In this document: in pieces, positions 42,236 through 50,527 of the stretch | Layout: the number at the start of each line of letters is the position of its first letter | Numbering within the stretch: the first letter of the stretch is position 1 | Origin: Paraburkholderia susongensis | GTDB lineage: Bacteria > Pseudomonadota > Gammaproteobacteria > Burkholderiales > Burkholderiaceae | Assembly: GCF_900177725.1 (NCBI RefSeq) | Contig: NZ_FXAT01000022.1 | Span: 1 to 64,000 of the forward strand | Length of the DNA: 64,000 bases | Direction: 5' to 3' | Notes under the pieces: model-generated | The model's database searches: none | Seen by the model: the letters and a program-made list of their open reading frames with translations, nothing else | What the model was told of the DNA's origin: nothing | Made by a program: the position numbers and the translations under genes

Positions 42236-43761
42236 GCTGCACGTCCCAGCGGTGAAAGCGTCTGGCCGAGCGCGGCGCCCATGATGCGCTCCTCGTTGGC
42301 ATCGGCGCGCGCGATCTCGGCGCTGATGCGCCCTTCGTGCATCACGAGTACGCGGTCGGCCATGCCGAGCACTTCGGGCAGTTCGCTCGAAATCATCAGC
42401 ACGGCCATGCCGTCGCCCACGAGTTCGGCGAGCGCGCTGTACACCTCGGCTTTCGCGCCGACGTCGATGCCGCGCGTCGGCTCGTCGATGATGAGCACCT
42501 TCGGGCCGGTCGCGAGCCACTTGCCGAGCACGACCTTCTGCTGATTGCCGCCCGAGAGCGTGCCGACCGGCGCGTTCGGATCGCCCGCTTTCAGGCGCAG
42601 GCGCGCGCCCCACTGATTCGCGAGCTGCGTCTCGCTGCGCGCCGAAATGAGGCCGTGCCGCACGAGCCGGCCGAGCACCGTCATCGACGCATTGCGCGCG
42701 ATGCTCAGCTCGAGCGCGAGCCCTTGCTGGCGGCGGTCTTCGGGCACGAGCGCGAGCCCCGCGCGCACCGCGGCGGCCGGCTTGCCGGTTTTGATGCGCT
42801 GGCCCCCGAGCCAGACTTCGCCGGCGTCGAGCGGATCGATGCCGAAGATCGCGCGCGCGACTTCGCTGCGTCCCGCGCCGACGAGGCCCGCGAGCGCGAC
42901 GATCTCGCCCGCGCGCACGTCGAACGAAACGTCCTTGAAGACGCCGATGCGCGTCAGGCCGCGCACGGACAGGCGCACTTCGCCCGGCGTGCAGGCGGCC
43001 TTCGGATAGAACGTTTCGAGATCGCGGCCGACCATCTTCGCGACGACCGCCTCGGTCGTGAGATCGGCGGTGAGCGCGTCGAAAACCTTCGCGCCGTCGC
43101 GCATGATCGTCACGCGCTGCGTGAGCGCGAACACTTCGTCGAGCCGGTGCGTGATGAACAGGATCGCGACGTCGCGCTCGCGCAGCTTGCGCACGATCGC
43201 GAAGAGCCGCTCGACTTCCGGCAGCGACAATGCGGCGGTCGGCTCGTCCATGATGAGCACACTCGCATTCAGCGACAACGCCTTGGCGATTTCGATCACC
43301 TGCTGATCCGCAATCGACAGACCGCGCACCAGTTGATCCGCGCGCAACTCTACGCCGAGCGACTCGAGCAGGCCGCCCACTTCACGATGCATCGCGTCGT
43401 ACTGGATGCGGCCGAAGCGATCGACCGGCTGCCGGCCCATGAAGATGTTCTCCGCGATCGACAGATCGAAGAACAGCGTCGGTTCCTGATAGATGACCGC
43501 GAGTCCGGCATCGCGCGCTTCAGCGGGCGTCGCAAAGCGGCGCGGCTCGCCGTTCACGAGCAGCTCGCCGGCATCGGGTTGATGCACGCCGGCGAGGATC
43601 TTCACCACCGTCGACTTGCCCGCGCCGTTCTCGCCGAGCAGCGCATGCACTTCGCCGGGCCACAGCACGAGGTCGCCGTCGGACAGCGCGCGCACGCGGC
43701 CGAATGATTTGCTCGCGTGCCGCAATTCGAGTCTTGGCGTCGCGGATGGGGATTGCTGCAC
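42232..43761 (-). CDS. rhaT: Rhamnose ABC transporter, tandem ATP-binding protein
   Basis: A 509-aa sugar-importer ATPase with two nucleotide-binding domains. Domain 1 has Walker A LLGENGAGKSTVVKIL, the degenerate signature GLSIADQQVIEIAKAL and Walker B VLIMDEPTAAL. Domain 2 has the degenerate Walker A LAGLVGAGRSEVARAIFG, signature LSGGNQQKVVLGKWL and Walker B VLIIDEPTRGIDVGAKAEVY. The GTG at 43761 with CAGGAGACAGGCA is chosen over the ATG-like start at 43818. Two 26-bp hairpin repeats lie upstream of it. Confidence 0.93.
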   Translation of the reverse strand: MQQSPSATPRLELRHASKSFGRVRALSDGDLVLWPGEVHALLGENGAGKSTVVKILAGVHQPDAGELLVNGEPRRFATPAEARDAGLAVIYQEPTLFFDLSIAENIFMGRQPVDRFGRIQYDAMHREVGGLLESLGVELRADQLVRGLSIADQQVIEIAKALSLNASVLIMDEPTAALSLPEVERLFAIVRKLRERDVAILFITHRLDEVFALTQRVTIMRDGAKVFDALTADLTTEAVVAKMVGRDLETFYPKAACTPGEVRLSVRGLTRIGVFKDVSFDVRAGEIVALAGLVGAGRSEVARAIFGIDPLDAGEVWLGGQRIKTGKPAAAVRAGLALVPEDRRQQGLALELSIARNASMTVLGRLVRHGLISARSETQLANQWGARLRLKAGDPNAPVGTLSGGNQQKVVLGKWLATGPKVLIIDEPTRGIDVGAKAEVYSALAELVGDGMAVLMISSELPEVLGMADRVLVMHEGRISAEIARADANEERIMGAALGQTLSPLGRAA

Positions 43762-43780
43762 TGCCTGTCTCCTGTCGATC

Positions 43781-43806
43781 AGAGTTAGCGCCTTAGCGCT
43801 TACTCC
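43781..43806. repeat. 26-bp hairpin repeat, copy 1
   Basis: AGAGTTAGCGCCTTAGCGCTTACTCC, an imperfect inverted repeat (GAGT against ACTC, AGCGC core). It lies 20 bp upstream of the ATPase start. Confidence 0.7.
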
Positions 43807-43829
43807 AATCCCATGCAAAGCTGTCGATC

Positions 43830-43855
43830 GGAGTTAGCGCTTTAGCGCTTACTCC
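43830..43855. repeat. 26-bp hairpin repeat, copy 2
   Basis: GGAGTTAGCGCT-TT-AGCGCTTACTCC. The arms GGAGT/ACTCC and AGCGCT/AGCGCT are complementary with one T/T mismatch. It lies 49 bp from copy 1 with a CAATCCCATGCAAAGCTG-type spacer. Confidence 0.75.
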
Positions 43856-43956
43856 GGTCTCATGAAAGATGCTTGCCGTGTTCTCTTATGCGGTTTTCCC
43901 GACGGCTTCTTGTAAATCTTGTGCATGAGTGGCTGCGAGACACGTACGCGGCCGTA

Positions 43957-44850
43957 TCAGATGCGATAACAGCGTTGCGCATTGCCGCGAAACAGCGCTT
44001 CTTTTTCAGCGTCGCTCGCATCGGCGACGATCGCAGCATACGCGCGCCACAAATCCGTGTACGAGCCAAACAGCCGGTCGACCGGAAAGTTCGACGCAAA
44101 CATCGCACGCTCGACGCCGAACGTATCGATCGTTTCGAGCACGTAAGGTCGCAGGCTTTCGACGGTCCAGCGATGATCGAACATCGCAAGGCCGCTGATC
44201 TTCACCGCGATGTTCGGACAAGCCGCGAGCGTGCGCATACCCTCGCGCCATGCGCGATAACCCGTCACGCTGTTGCGGTCGACGAACATGCCCGCATGAT
44301 TGACGATGAAAAGCGTATCGGCATGCGCGCGCGCGAGCGCGGCCGCCTCCTCCATCTGCGACGGATACAGTTGCAGATCGAACGAGAGATCGTGGCGGCG
44401 CAGCAGCGCGAAATGCTCGCGCCATTGCGGCTCGCGCATGAAGTGGCGGCCGACGTAATCGAACAGCTTGTCGTGGTGGACGTTGAGGATCTGCCGGATG
44501 CCGCGCGTATTCGCAAACGACGCATGCGCTTCGAGCAGCGCGGGTGCGTTCGGCGCGGAGAGATCGACGGCGGCGACGATCGCGTTCGGCATGCCGCGCG
44601 CTCCATCACGATCGGCGATCGACTGCAGCCAGCGCGTTTCTTCGACCGGATCGGCGGGATCGTGATTGGCCTCGACGTGCACGAGCCTGAGCACCTCGAT
44701 CTCGCCCGCTTCATCGAGCAGATCGTCGAGCAGATAATCGTGCTTCAGATCACGCGCGTCGCCGACGAACGACACGCCCGGGTTGTCGAGCCACGGATAG
44801 CGATGCGTCTTCAGATCCCACAGATGGATATGCGAATCGACAACCTGCAT
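43957..44850 (-). CDS. Amidohydrolase-family L-rhamnono-1,4-lactonase
   Basis: A 297-aa metal-dependent hydrolase of the amidohydrolase-2 family. It starts with the metal-site motif VVDSHIHLWDLKTHRYPWLD and continues with LVHVEANHDPADPVEETRWL, FIVNHAGMFVD and ERAMFASNFPVDRLFGSY, as in sugar lactonases. In the rhamnose oxidation pathway it opens rhamnonolactone to rhamnonate. Neighbours (mutarotase, dehydrogenase, dehydratase) support that substrate. ATG 44850 has CGAAGGTGCCGC upstream. Confidence 0.88.
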   Translation of the reverse strand: MQVVDSHIHLWDLKTHRYPWLDNPGVSFVGDARDLKHDYLLDDLLDEAGEIEVLRLVHVEANHDPADPVEETRWLQSIADRDGARGMPNAIVAAVDLSAPNAPALLEAHASFANTRGIRQILNVHHDKLFDYVGRHFMREPQWREHFALLRRHDLSFDLQLYPSQMEEAAALARAHADTLFIVNHAGMFVDRNSVTGYRAWREGMRTLAACPNIAVKISGLAMFDHRWTVESLRPYVLETIDTFGVERAMFASNFPVDRLFGSYTDLWRAYAAIVADASDAEKEALFRGNAQRCYRI

Positions 44851-44900
44851 GCGGCACCTTCGTCGGGTGAAAAGCGTTTCGAGGTCTGTTCGTTGCTGTA

Positions 44901-45257
44901 CTACTCGTGAGTGCTCGCGGCGTGAGTGCTCACGGATACACGATGACCGAGATGAAAGACCGGTTCGAGCGTTTGCTGAAGCGGTGTGTGATCGGGCTCG
45001 GTCTGCATGATGTCGGCCATGTAATCCCACCATTTGCGCATCACGGCGAGTTGCGGCAACTGGTCCATCGTGTGATCGCTCGTGCGCGTCAGCGTGGCGA
45101 AAAGATGATGCGAGTCAGGGTCGAAGAAAATCCGGTAGTCACGCACCCCGGCGTTGTGCAGCGCGTCAACCAGCTCGGGCCAGATCTGCGCGTGACGCCG
45201 TTCGTATTCCTCGCGCATGCCGGGGTTGAGCACCATCCGGAAAGCGATAGTTTCCAT
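44901..45257 (-). CDS. rhaM: L-rhamnose mutarotase
   Basis: A 118-aa dimeric ferredoxin-like-fold enzyme interconverting alpha- and beta-L-rhamnose. Conserved: FRMVLNPGMREEYERRHAQIWPELVDALHNAGVRDYRIFFD, His-containing HLFATL, and MRKWWDYMADIMQTEPD. ATG 45257 follows CAGGAGACAGGCTGCA. A copy of the 26-bp hairpin repeat sits directly ahead of this Shine-Dalgarno. Confidence 0.95.
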   Translation of the reverse strand: METIAFRMVLNPGMREEYERRHAQIWPELVDALHNAGVRDYRIFFDPDSHHLFATLTRTSDHTMDQLPQLAVMRKWWDYMADIMQTEPDHTPLQQTLEPVFHLGHRVSVSTHAASTHE

Positions 45258-45275
45258 TGCAGCCTGTCTCCTGTT

Positions 45276-45301
45276 GGAGTTAGCGCTTTAGCGCTTGCAC
45301 C
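45276..45301. repeat. 26-bp hairpin repeat, copy 3
   Basis: GGAGTTAGCGCTTTAGCGCTTGCACC, the same element as at 43830 with two changed bases at the right end. It lies upstream of the mutarotase Shine-Dalgarno. Confidence 0.7.
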
Positions 45302-45399
45302 GACCCAATGCCCGCTAGTTGATGTGATATCCGGCGCTTTCCCGGTGAAGCGTTTGATGCGGGTCTGATGCGACTATAATTCCTGCGTCGATAGCATCT

Positions 45400-45418
45400 C
45401 AATCCGTTGTTGGGATTG
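45400..45418. promoter_or_regulatory. Inverted repeat CAATCC-N7-GGATTG, candidate LysR site
   Basis: A 6-7-6 inverted repeat in the divergent region between the mutarotase and the LysR gene (start 45450). A TATAAT lies at 45375-45380. The size and position suit a LysR-type autoregulatory site. Confidence 0.45.
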
Positions 45419-45449
45419 GGCGATCCACAAACCGAATCGCACCGGAACC

Positions 45450-46445
45450 ATGAGCCAACATTCAGCCGCCGTCGCACTCGTCAACCGGCTCAAGTTCAAG
45501 CACCTCGCCCTGCTCGTCGCGCTCGACGACACCCGTAATCTCCACCAGGCCGCCGAGGCCGTCAACGTTGCGCAGCCGAGCGCGAGCCGCATGCTCGGCG
45601 ATATCGAGGAAGCGTTCGGCTTCCTGCTCTTCGAGCGCAACGCGCGCGGCATGACGCCCACGCCGCTCGGCGTCGTCACGCTCGCTTACGCACGGCGCGC
45701 GCTCGCCGAACTGACGCGCTTCGCGGAAGACCTCGAGGTCAAGCGCCGCGGCGGCCACGGGCAGTTGACCGTCGGCGCGATCATGGGCGCCGCGCCCGAT
45801 CTGCTCGCGATGGCGGTCGCCGCATTGAAAACCGAAAGCCCGCTGCTCAACGTGCGCATTCTCGGCGAGACGAGCGACCAGGTCGTGCAATTGCTGCATC
45901 GCCGCGAAGTGGACCTCGCGCTCGGCCGTCTCACCAACCCTCTTCAGCACAACGATTTCAGTTTCGAGCCGCTCGCGCGCGAAACGCTGCTGCTCGTCGT
46001 GCGCGCGGTGCATCCGCTCGCGCGGCGCACGCGCATTACGTTGCGTGAACTGGTCGACTGGCCGTGGGTCGCGCAACCGGTCACGAGTCCGGCGCGCGTG
46101 CTGTTCGAGGAAGAACTTGCACGTGAGGGGCTCGCAACGCCGGTCAATCTGACCGAATGCGCGTCGATCTTCGCGACGCTGCAATTGCTCGAAAATTACG
46201 ATGCGGTTGCGATGCTGCCCGAGTCGGTCGTACGCGACCACCTGCGCGGCGGACTGCTCGTCGCGTTGCCGCTCGAAATCGGCAAGAGCCTCGCGGGCTT
46301 CGGCATCCTCACGCGCAAGGAAGAACCGCTCGCCGAGCCGGCGCTGCGTTTCATCGAACTGCTGCGCGGCTTCTCGCGCACACTCGCGCGCGACAATGCT
46401 ATCGATGCGCCCACTGCGCTCTCTACGCCCGCCGCCGTGAATTGA
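45450..46445 (+). CDS. LysR-family regulator of the rhamnose cluster (GbpR-like)
   Basis: A 331-aa LysR regulator. The N-terminal winged helix is FKHLALLVALDDTRNLHQAAEAVNVAQPSASRMLGDIEEAFGFLLFERNARGMTPT. The effector domain follows (LTVGAIMGAAPDLLAMAVAAL, HRREVDLALGRLTN, LLLVVRAVHPLARR). It most resembles GbpR-type sugar-operon regulators. The gene is on the opposite strand and splits the rhamnose cluster into two minus-strand halves, so it can act divergently on the mutarotase side. Confidence 0.9.
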   Translation: MSQHSAAVALVNRLKFKHLALLVALDDTRNLHQAAEAVNVAQPSASRMLGDIEEAFGFLLFERNARGMTPTPLGVVTLAYARRALAELTRFAEDLEVKRRGGHGQLTVGAIMGAAPDLLAMAVAALKTESPLLNVRILGETSDQVVQLLHRREVDLALGRLTNPLQHNDFSFEPLARETLLLVVRAVHPLARRTRITLRELVDWPWVAQPVTSPARVLFEEELAREGLATPVNLTECASIFATLQLLENYDAVAMLPESVVRDHLRGGLLVALPLEIGKSLAGFGILTRKEEPLAEPALRFIELLRGFSRTLARDNAIDAPTALSTPAAVN

Positions 46446-46472
46446 CGCAAGCATCGCGCTCGACTCGCACGC

Positions 46473-47255
46473 TTACTGCAGGTTGACGAAAAGACCGCCG
46501 TCGACGAGCAGCGCCGCGCCCGTCACGTAGCGCGCGCGGTCGGAGGCGAGAAACACCACGCAATCGGCGACATCCTCCGGACGCCCGAGGCGGCCGAGCG
46601 GAATGCGCTTCTCGAAGTAGGCTTTCTTCGCTTCGTCTGCGAGATCTTCGGCATTGAGGTCGGTTGCGATCGTGCCCGGCATCACCGAATTGCAGCGAAT
46701 ACCGTATGGCCCGAGCGCAATCGCGCACGACTGCATCAGCGAATGCACGCCGGCCTTGGTCGGCGTGTAATGCGTCTGCATGGCGCCGCCCACCAGGGCG
46801 CTGATCGAACTCGTCGCGACGATCGCGCCGCCCGTGCCCTGCTTTTTCATCTGCTGGGCGGCTGCCTGCGTGACGTAAAACGCGCCGTTCAGATTGACCG
46901 CGACGGTCGATTCGAGCACGTCGGGCGGCATGTCGAGAAACGCGTGAAACGGACAGATGCCGGCATTGCTCGCCAGCACGTCGACCTTGCCGAATGCTTC
47001 GACCGTGCGGCGCACGAGTTCCTGGCCGGTATCGCGCGCGGCGACGTTGCCTTCCACCGCGATCACGCGCCGTCCCAGCGCCTCGATTTCGCCGACCACT
47101 TCCGCGACCGCCGAACGGCGTCCATAGGATGCGTCGTTATCGCCCCAGTAGTTGATCGCCACGTCCGCGCCATCGCGGGCGCAGGCAAGCGCAATCGCGC
47201 GGCCGATGCCGCGCGAGCCGCCGGTGACGATCACGGCCTTGTCCTTGAGCAGCAC
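46473..47255 (-). CDS. L-rhamnose 1-dehydrogenase (short-chain dehydrogenase)
   Basis: A 260-aa SDR: cofactor motif VTGGSRGIGRAIALACARDGADVAINYWG, NAG motif VLASNAGICPFHAFLDM, catalytic Ser and Tyr-x-x-x-Lys (SSISALVGGAMQTHYTPTKAG) and C-terminal GRPEDVADCVVFLASDRARYVTGAALLVDGG. The INYWGDND stretch is typical of L-rhamnose dehydrogenases. It oxidises rhamnose to rhamnonolactone. The GTG at 47255 with AAAGGAGAATGAC is the start. Confidence 0.9.
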   Translation of the reverse strand: MLLKDKAVIVTGGSRGIGRAIALACARDGADVAINYWGDNDASYGRRSAVAEVVGEIEALGRRVIAVEGNVAARDTGQELVRRTVEAFGKVDVLASNAGICPFHAFLDMPPDVLESTVAVNLNGAFYVTQAAAQQMKKQGTGGAIVATSSISALVGGAMQTHYTPTKAGVHSLMQSCAIALGPYGIRCNSVMPGTIATDLNAEDLADEAKKAYFEKRIPLGRLGRPEDVADCVVFLASDRARYVTGAALLVDGGLFVNLQ

Positions 47256-47337
47256 GTCATTCTCCTTTGCTGAGATTCACGCTGGGGTTCACGATTCAGC
47301 GCATGACTGATGCGCCTGCTTGATGAGCCCGATACGC

Positions 47338-48516
47338 TCAATGCGGATAAGGCCGCACCAGCGTGCACTCTGGATTGAGCCGCACGCCGAATCCCGGCGT
47401 GTCCGGCACCTTCATGCGGCCATTCACGGGCACCGGTTCGTCGAGCAACAGCGGATTGAACATCGGCACGACCTGGTCGGCCTTCGGCGCCATCATCAGA
47501 AACTCGGCGAACGGCGAGTTGTGACGCGTCACGACGAAGTGATAGCTGTACACCGACGAACCGTGCGGCACGACCATCACATTGTGCGCATCGGCGAGCG
47601 CGGAAATCTTGATGAGCTCGGTGATGCCGCCGCACCAGCCCACGTCGGGCTGGATCAGATCGCAGCACTGCATTTCGAGCAGCATGCGAAAGCCCCAGCG
47701 CGTCGCCTCGTGTTCACCGGTCGACACCATCATGCCGCGCGGCACGTTGCGGCGCAGTTCGGCGTAACCCCAGTAATCGTCGGGTGGCAGGCATTCCTCG
47801 ATCCATTTGAGGCCGTACTCATGCGCGCCTTGCGCGAGCCGCGTCGCGTAGCGCACGTCGAGGCTCATCCAGCAGTCGTACATGAGCCAGAAGTCGTCGC
47901 CGACGCGAGAGCGCATGTCGGCAAGCTTGTCGAGGTTCTGTCTGAGTCCGGCTTCGCCCTCCGCGGGACCGTGCTGCAACGGCAGCTTGCCGCCGATAAA
48001 GCCCATTTCCTTCGCGAGATCGGGCCGCGCGCCGGTCGCATAGAACACGAGCTCGTCGCGCACGGGACCGCCCAATAGTTGATACACGGGCTCCTTGCGC
48101 ACTTTCGCGAGCAGATCCCACAGCGCGAGATCGACGCCGGAAATCGTATTGAGCACGACGCCCTTGCGCCCGTAGTACAGCGTCGCGAAGTACATCTGGT
48201 CCCACATCTTCTCGATGTCGGTCACGAGCTGCCCTTCGAGAAAGCGCGCGAGATGCTTCTCGACGATGAACGCGCCGATCTCGCCGCCGGTCGTCACCGC
48301 AAAGCCGACGGTGCCGTCGCTCGCCTCGATCTCGACGACCAGCGTGCCGAGCACGTTGATGCCGAACGACTGGCGGCTCTGACGATACTCGGGATAGCGC
48401 GCCATCGGCGTCGCGATGTGATCGTCGATCCAGTGTCCGCCGGGTTGGTCGTGATAGTCCGCACCGCCGCCGCGAACGATGAAGGCACGCACGTGCCGGA
48501 TAGTAGGCATAGCCAT
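47338..48516 (-). CDS. rhmD: L-rhamnonate dehydratase
   Basis: A 392-aa enolase-superfamily enzyme that dehydrates L-rhamnonate to 2-keto-3-deoxy-L-rhamnonate. Signatures are MPTIRHVRAFIVRGGGADYHDQPGGHWIDDHIATPM, SGVDLALWDLLAKVRKEPVYQLLGG, the metal-ligand regions MYDCWMSLDV and EECLPPDDYWGYAELRRNV, TGEHEATRWGFRML, and PHGSSVYSYHFVVTRHNSPFAEFLMM. These are RhmD-specific. It lies between the two SDR genes of the pathway. Confidence 0.96.
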   Translation of the reverse strand: MAMPTIRHVRAFIVRGGGADYHDQPGGHWIDDHIATPMARYPEYRQSRQSFGINVLGTLVVEIEASDGTVGFAVTTGGEIGAFIVEKHLARFLEGQLVTDIEKMWDQMYFATLYYGRKGVVLNTISGVDLALWDLLAKVRKEPVYQLLGGPVRDELVFYATGARPDLAKEMGFIGGKLPLQHGPAEGEAGLRQNLDKLADMRSRVGDDFWLMYDCWMSLDVRYATRLAQGAHEYGLKWIEECLPPDDYWGYAELRRNVPRGMMVSTGEHEATRWGFRMLLEMQCCDLIQPDVGWCGGITELIKISALADAHNVMVVPHGSSVYSYHFVVTRHNSPFAEFLMMAPKADQVVPMFNPLLLDEPVPVNGRMKVPDTPGFGVRLNPECTLVRPYPH

Positions 48517-48618
48517 CGAAGGGCTCCGTGAGAGAGGCGTCGAAGCGGCTCGGCAACGCGCGTTCGACGCGAGTGCAATACGCGTGCAATACGCGTGCGA
48601 TGCGTGTGCCGCGCGCGC

Positions 48619-49371
48619 TCAATAAGTGGCGCGGCCGCCGGACAGATCGAACACCGAACCGGTGCTGAACGCGCAATCTTCGGAAGATAGCCACAGAATC
48701 AGCGACGCCGCTTCTTCCGGCAGCAGGAAACGGTTCATCGGAATCTTCGAGAGCATGTAGTCGATGTGCTGCTGCGACATCGAATCGAAGATCTCGGTCT
48801 TGGCCGCAGCCGGCGTGACCGCATTGACGAGGATGTTTTTAGTCGCGAGTTCCTTGCCGAGCGACTTGGTCAAGCCGATCAAACCCGCCTTCGATGCGCT
48901 GTAGTGCGAAGCATTCGGATTACCCTCTTTGCCCGCCACCGATGCGATATTGACGATGCGCCCATAACCCTGTTTGAGCATCTGCGGCACGATCGCGCGG
49001 CAGGTCAGATAAGGGCCGATGAGGTTCACGTCGATCACGCGCCGCCACACGTCGGGCGCAAGCTCCCACGTCGTGCCGTTGCCGCCCGTGATGCCCGCGC
49101 AGTTGATGAGCACGTCGATCGAGCCGTGATCGGCGACAGTCTGCGCGGTTGCTTTCGCCACCGCGGCCTCGTCGGTCAACTCGACCATGACGGCGCTGAC
49201 CTTGCCGAGCGCGGCCAGCTCGCGCTGGCTGTGCGCGAGACGTTCGCCGTCCACATCCCATAACGCAACCGACGCGCCCGACTGCAACGCCCGTTGCGCC
49301 ACCGCGTAGCCAATGCCGCGCGCGCCGCCGGTGATGACGACCGCACGCCCCTCCAGATCGATCCGATTCAT
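48619..49371 (-). CDS. SDR, probable 2-keto-3-deoxy-L-rhamnonate dehydrogenase
   Basis: A 250-aa short-chain dehydrogenase: VVITGGARGIGYAVAQRAL, INCAGITGGNGTTWEL, catalytic SVAGKEGNPNASHYSASKAG and C-terminal SSEDCAFSTGSVFDLSGGRATY. In the Sphingomonas-type route (LRA1-LRA6) this enzyme yields 2,4-diketo-3-deoxy-L-rhamnonate. As first gene of the minus-strand set it may head the transcript with the dehydratase. The next enzyme, a fumarylacetoacetate-hydrolase-type hydrolase, is not in the window. Confidence 0.9.
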   Translation of the reverse strand: MNRIDLEGRAVVITGGARGIGYAVAQRALQSGASVALWDVDGERLAHSQRELAALGKVSAVMVELTDEAAVAKATAQTVADHGSIDVLINCAGITGGNGTTWELAPDVWRRVIDVNLIGPYLTCRAIVPQMLKQGYGRIVNIASVAGKEGNPNASHYSASKAGLIGLTKSLGKELATKNILVNAVTPAAAKTEIFDSMSQQHIDYMLSKIPMNRFLLPEEAASLILWLSSEDCAFSTGSVFDLSGGRATY

Positions 49372-49556
49372 TGCTGTGCTCCTGTAGGCCGCCTGCGCGG
49401 CGTGCCCTCGTGTAGTTGTATCGCTGCTGACCGCGCTGACTGTTCAGTCAGGTCAATATACGGGCGCTGCGATGCGCCAACAATTCGAGTATTGGAGGGG
49501 GTGATAGCAAAAGTGGATCGCTGGCTCGACGCGGGCGAAAGCCGGAAGAATGGCGG

Positions 49557-49787
49557 CTAATTCGCCTCGATAAAAAGCATCGAAATATAAAGAATGGTCG
49601 ACACGACAATAATGCCGACGCCGAGCAGCACCCTGGTCTGGTCGAAATTGATCCCGCCGTAGATCGCGATGCCGATCCCGGCGACCGCGGCCAAAGTGCC
49701 GAACGCCGCAAGGCCGACGTGGATCTTGCTGCTAATAAGCTTCTTACGCTCGGCCTCGCCGTTGGACTCCGATTCATCCTGTTCCAT
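49557..49787 (-). CDS. Small two-helix membrane protein (76 aa)
   Basis: A polar N-terminus (EQDESESNGEAERKKLISSK) precedes two hydrophobic helices (VGLAAFGTLAAVAGIGIAIYGG and VLLGVGIIVVSTILYISMLFI). ATG 49787 is preceded by GAAGGAGCATCGA, an excellent Shine-Dalgarno. No family is recognised. It stands alone between the rhamnose cluster and a periplasmic protein gene. Confidence 0.7.
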   Translation of the reverse strand: MEQDESESNGEAERKKLISSKIHVGLAAFGTLAAVAGIGIAIYGGINFDQTRVLLGVGIIVVSTILYISMLFIEAN

Positions 49788-49909
49788 TCGATGCTCCTTC
49801 GCGCAGCAATCCATCTGGGCGCGGCATCACCGATGCTTCATGTCGAAAGATGACGCCGTGCTTCCATGATGCGCCTGAACACTCATTAGCGCATAGAGCG
49901 CCCCCTTGC

Positions 49910-50527
49910 TCACTTGACCTCGGCGCCGCCTCGCGACACGGACGCCGCCACGGCGGCGACAAACACGGCGCGCACCGAGTCGCCGACCTTGATCTGATCC
50001 AATGCCACATCCGGCGATACGTCGAGCGTTTCCGTGCGCGTCGGCCCACGCAGCGTGATCGTGCGATTCTTGCGGTCGAGCTTGCGCACCGTCGCCACCA
50101 CTTCGACACGCCGCGCCGAAGCGACGACACCGTTGGCCGCCGGCTGCGTGACCTGGGTATCGACGCGCTTGCGGATGCCGCTGGGCGCGAGCTTGTCGAC
50201 GCCGATCAGCACCGCTTTCTTGTACGCGATGTTCACGATGTCGCCGATATGCAGCTTGCTCACGTCGGCGGCCTGGGGATTCACGTCGAAGGTGTCCTCG
50301 CCGCCGCGAGGACCGCGAAGCGTGACGCTGTTCGTCGCGGAATCGATCGCGACGACGCGCGCCTGAACATGCAGCAGCGCCACCGCGCCAACCGCCTGCG
50401 GCTCCGAGGCCGGCGCCGCTGCGTTTTGCTGCGCGACGGCCGGACCCGCCATCGCGGCCAGCACCGCCAGCGCGATCGTGATGGTCTTCACTCGTGCGAA
50501 CCCCGAACCCGATGTATTGCAAGCCAT
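49910..50527 (-). CDS. Secreted protein with two S1/OB-like repeats
   Basis: A 205-aa protein with a signal peptide (TITIALAVLAAMAGPAVAQQ). Two related beta-rich units follow: VVAIDSATNSVTLRGPRGGEDTFDVNPQAADVSKLHIGDIVNIAY and VRKLDRKNRTITLRGPTRTETLDVSPDVALDQIKVGDSVRAVF. The repeats recall the DUF5666-like pattern of periplasmic proteins. The role is unknown. ATG 50527 follows AAAAGGAGAGTTTC. Confidence 0.75.
   Translation of the reverse strand: MACNTSGSGFARVKTITIALAVLAAMAGPAVAQQNAAAPASEPQAVGAVALLHVQARVVAIDSATNSVTLRGPRGGEDTFDVNPQAADVSKLHIGDIVNIAYKKAVLIGVDKLAPSGIRKRVDTQVTQPAANGVVASARRVEVVATVRKLDRKNRTITLRGPTRTETLDVSPDVALDQIKVGDSVRAVFVAAVAASVSRGGAEVK

Noticed and set aside
42337..43707. Long open frame opposite the ABC ATPase gene
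   Set aside because: High-GC antisense shadow. The minus-strand frame carries clear Walker and signature motifs.
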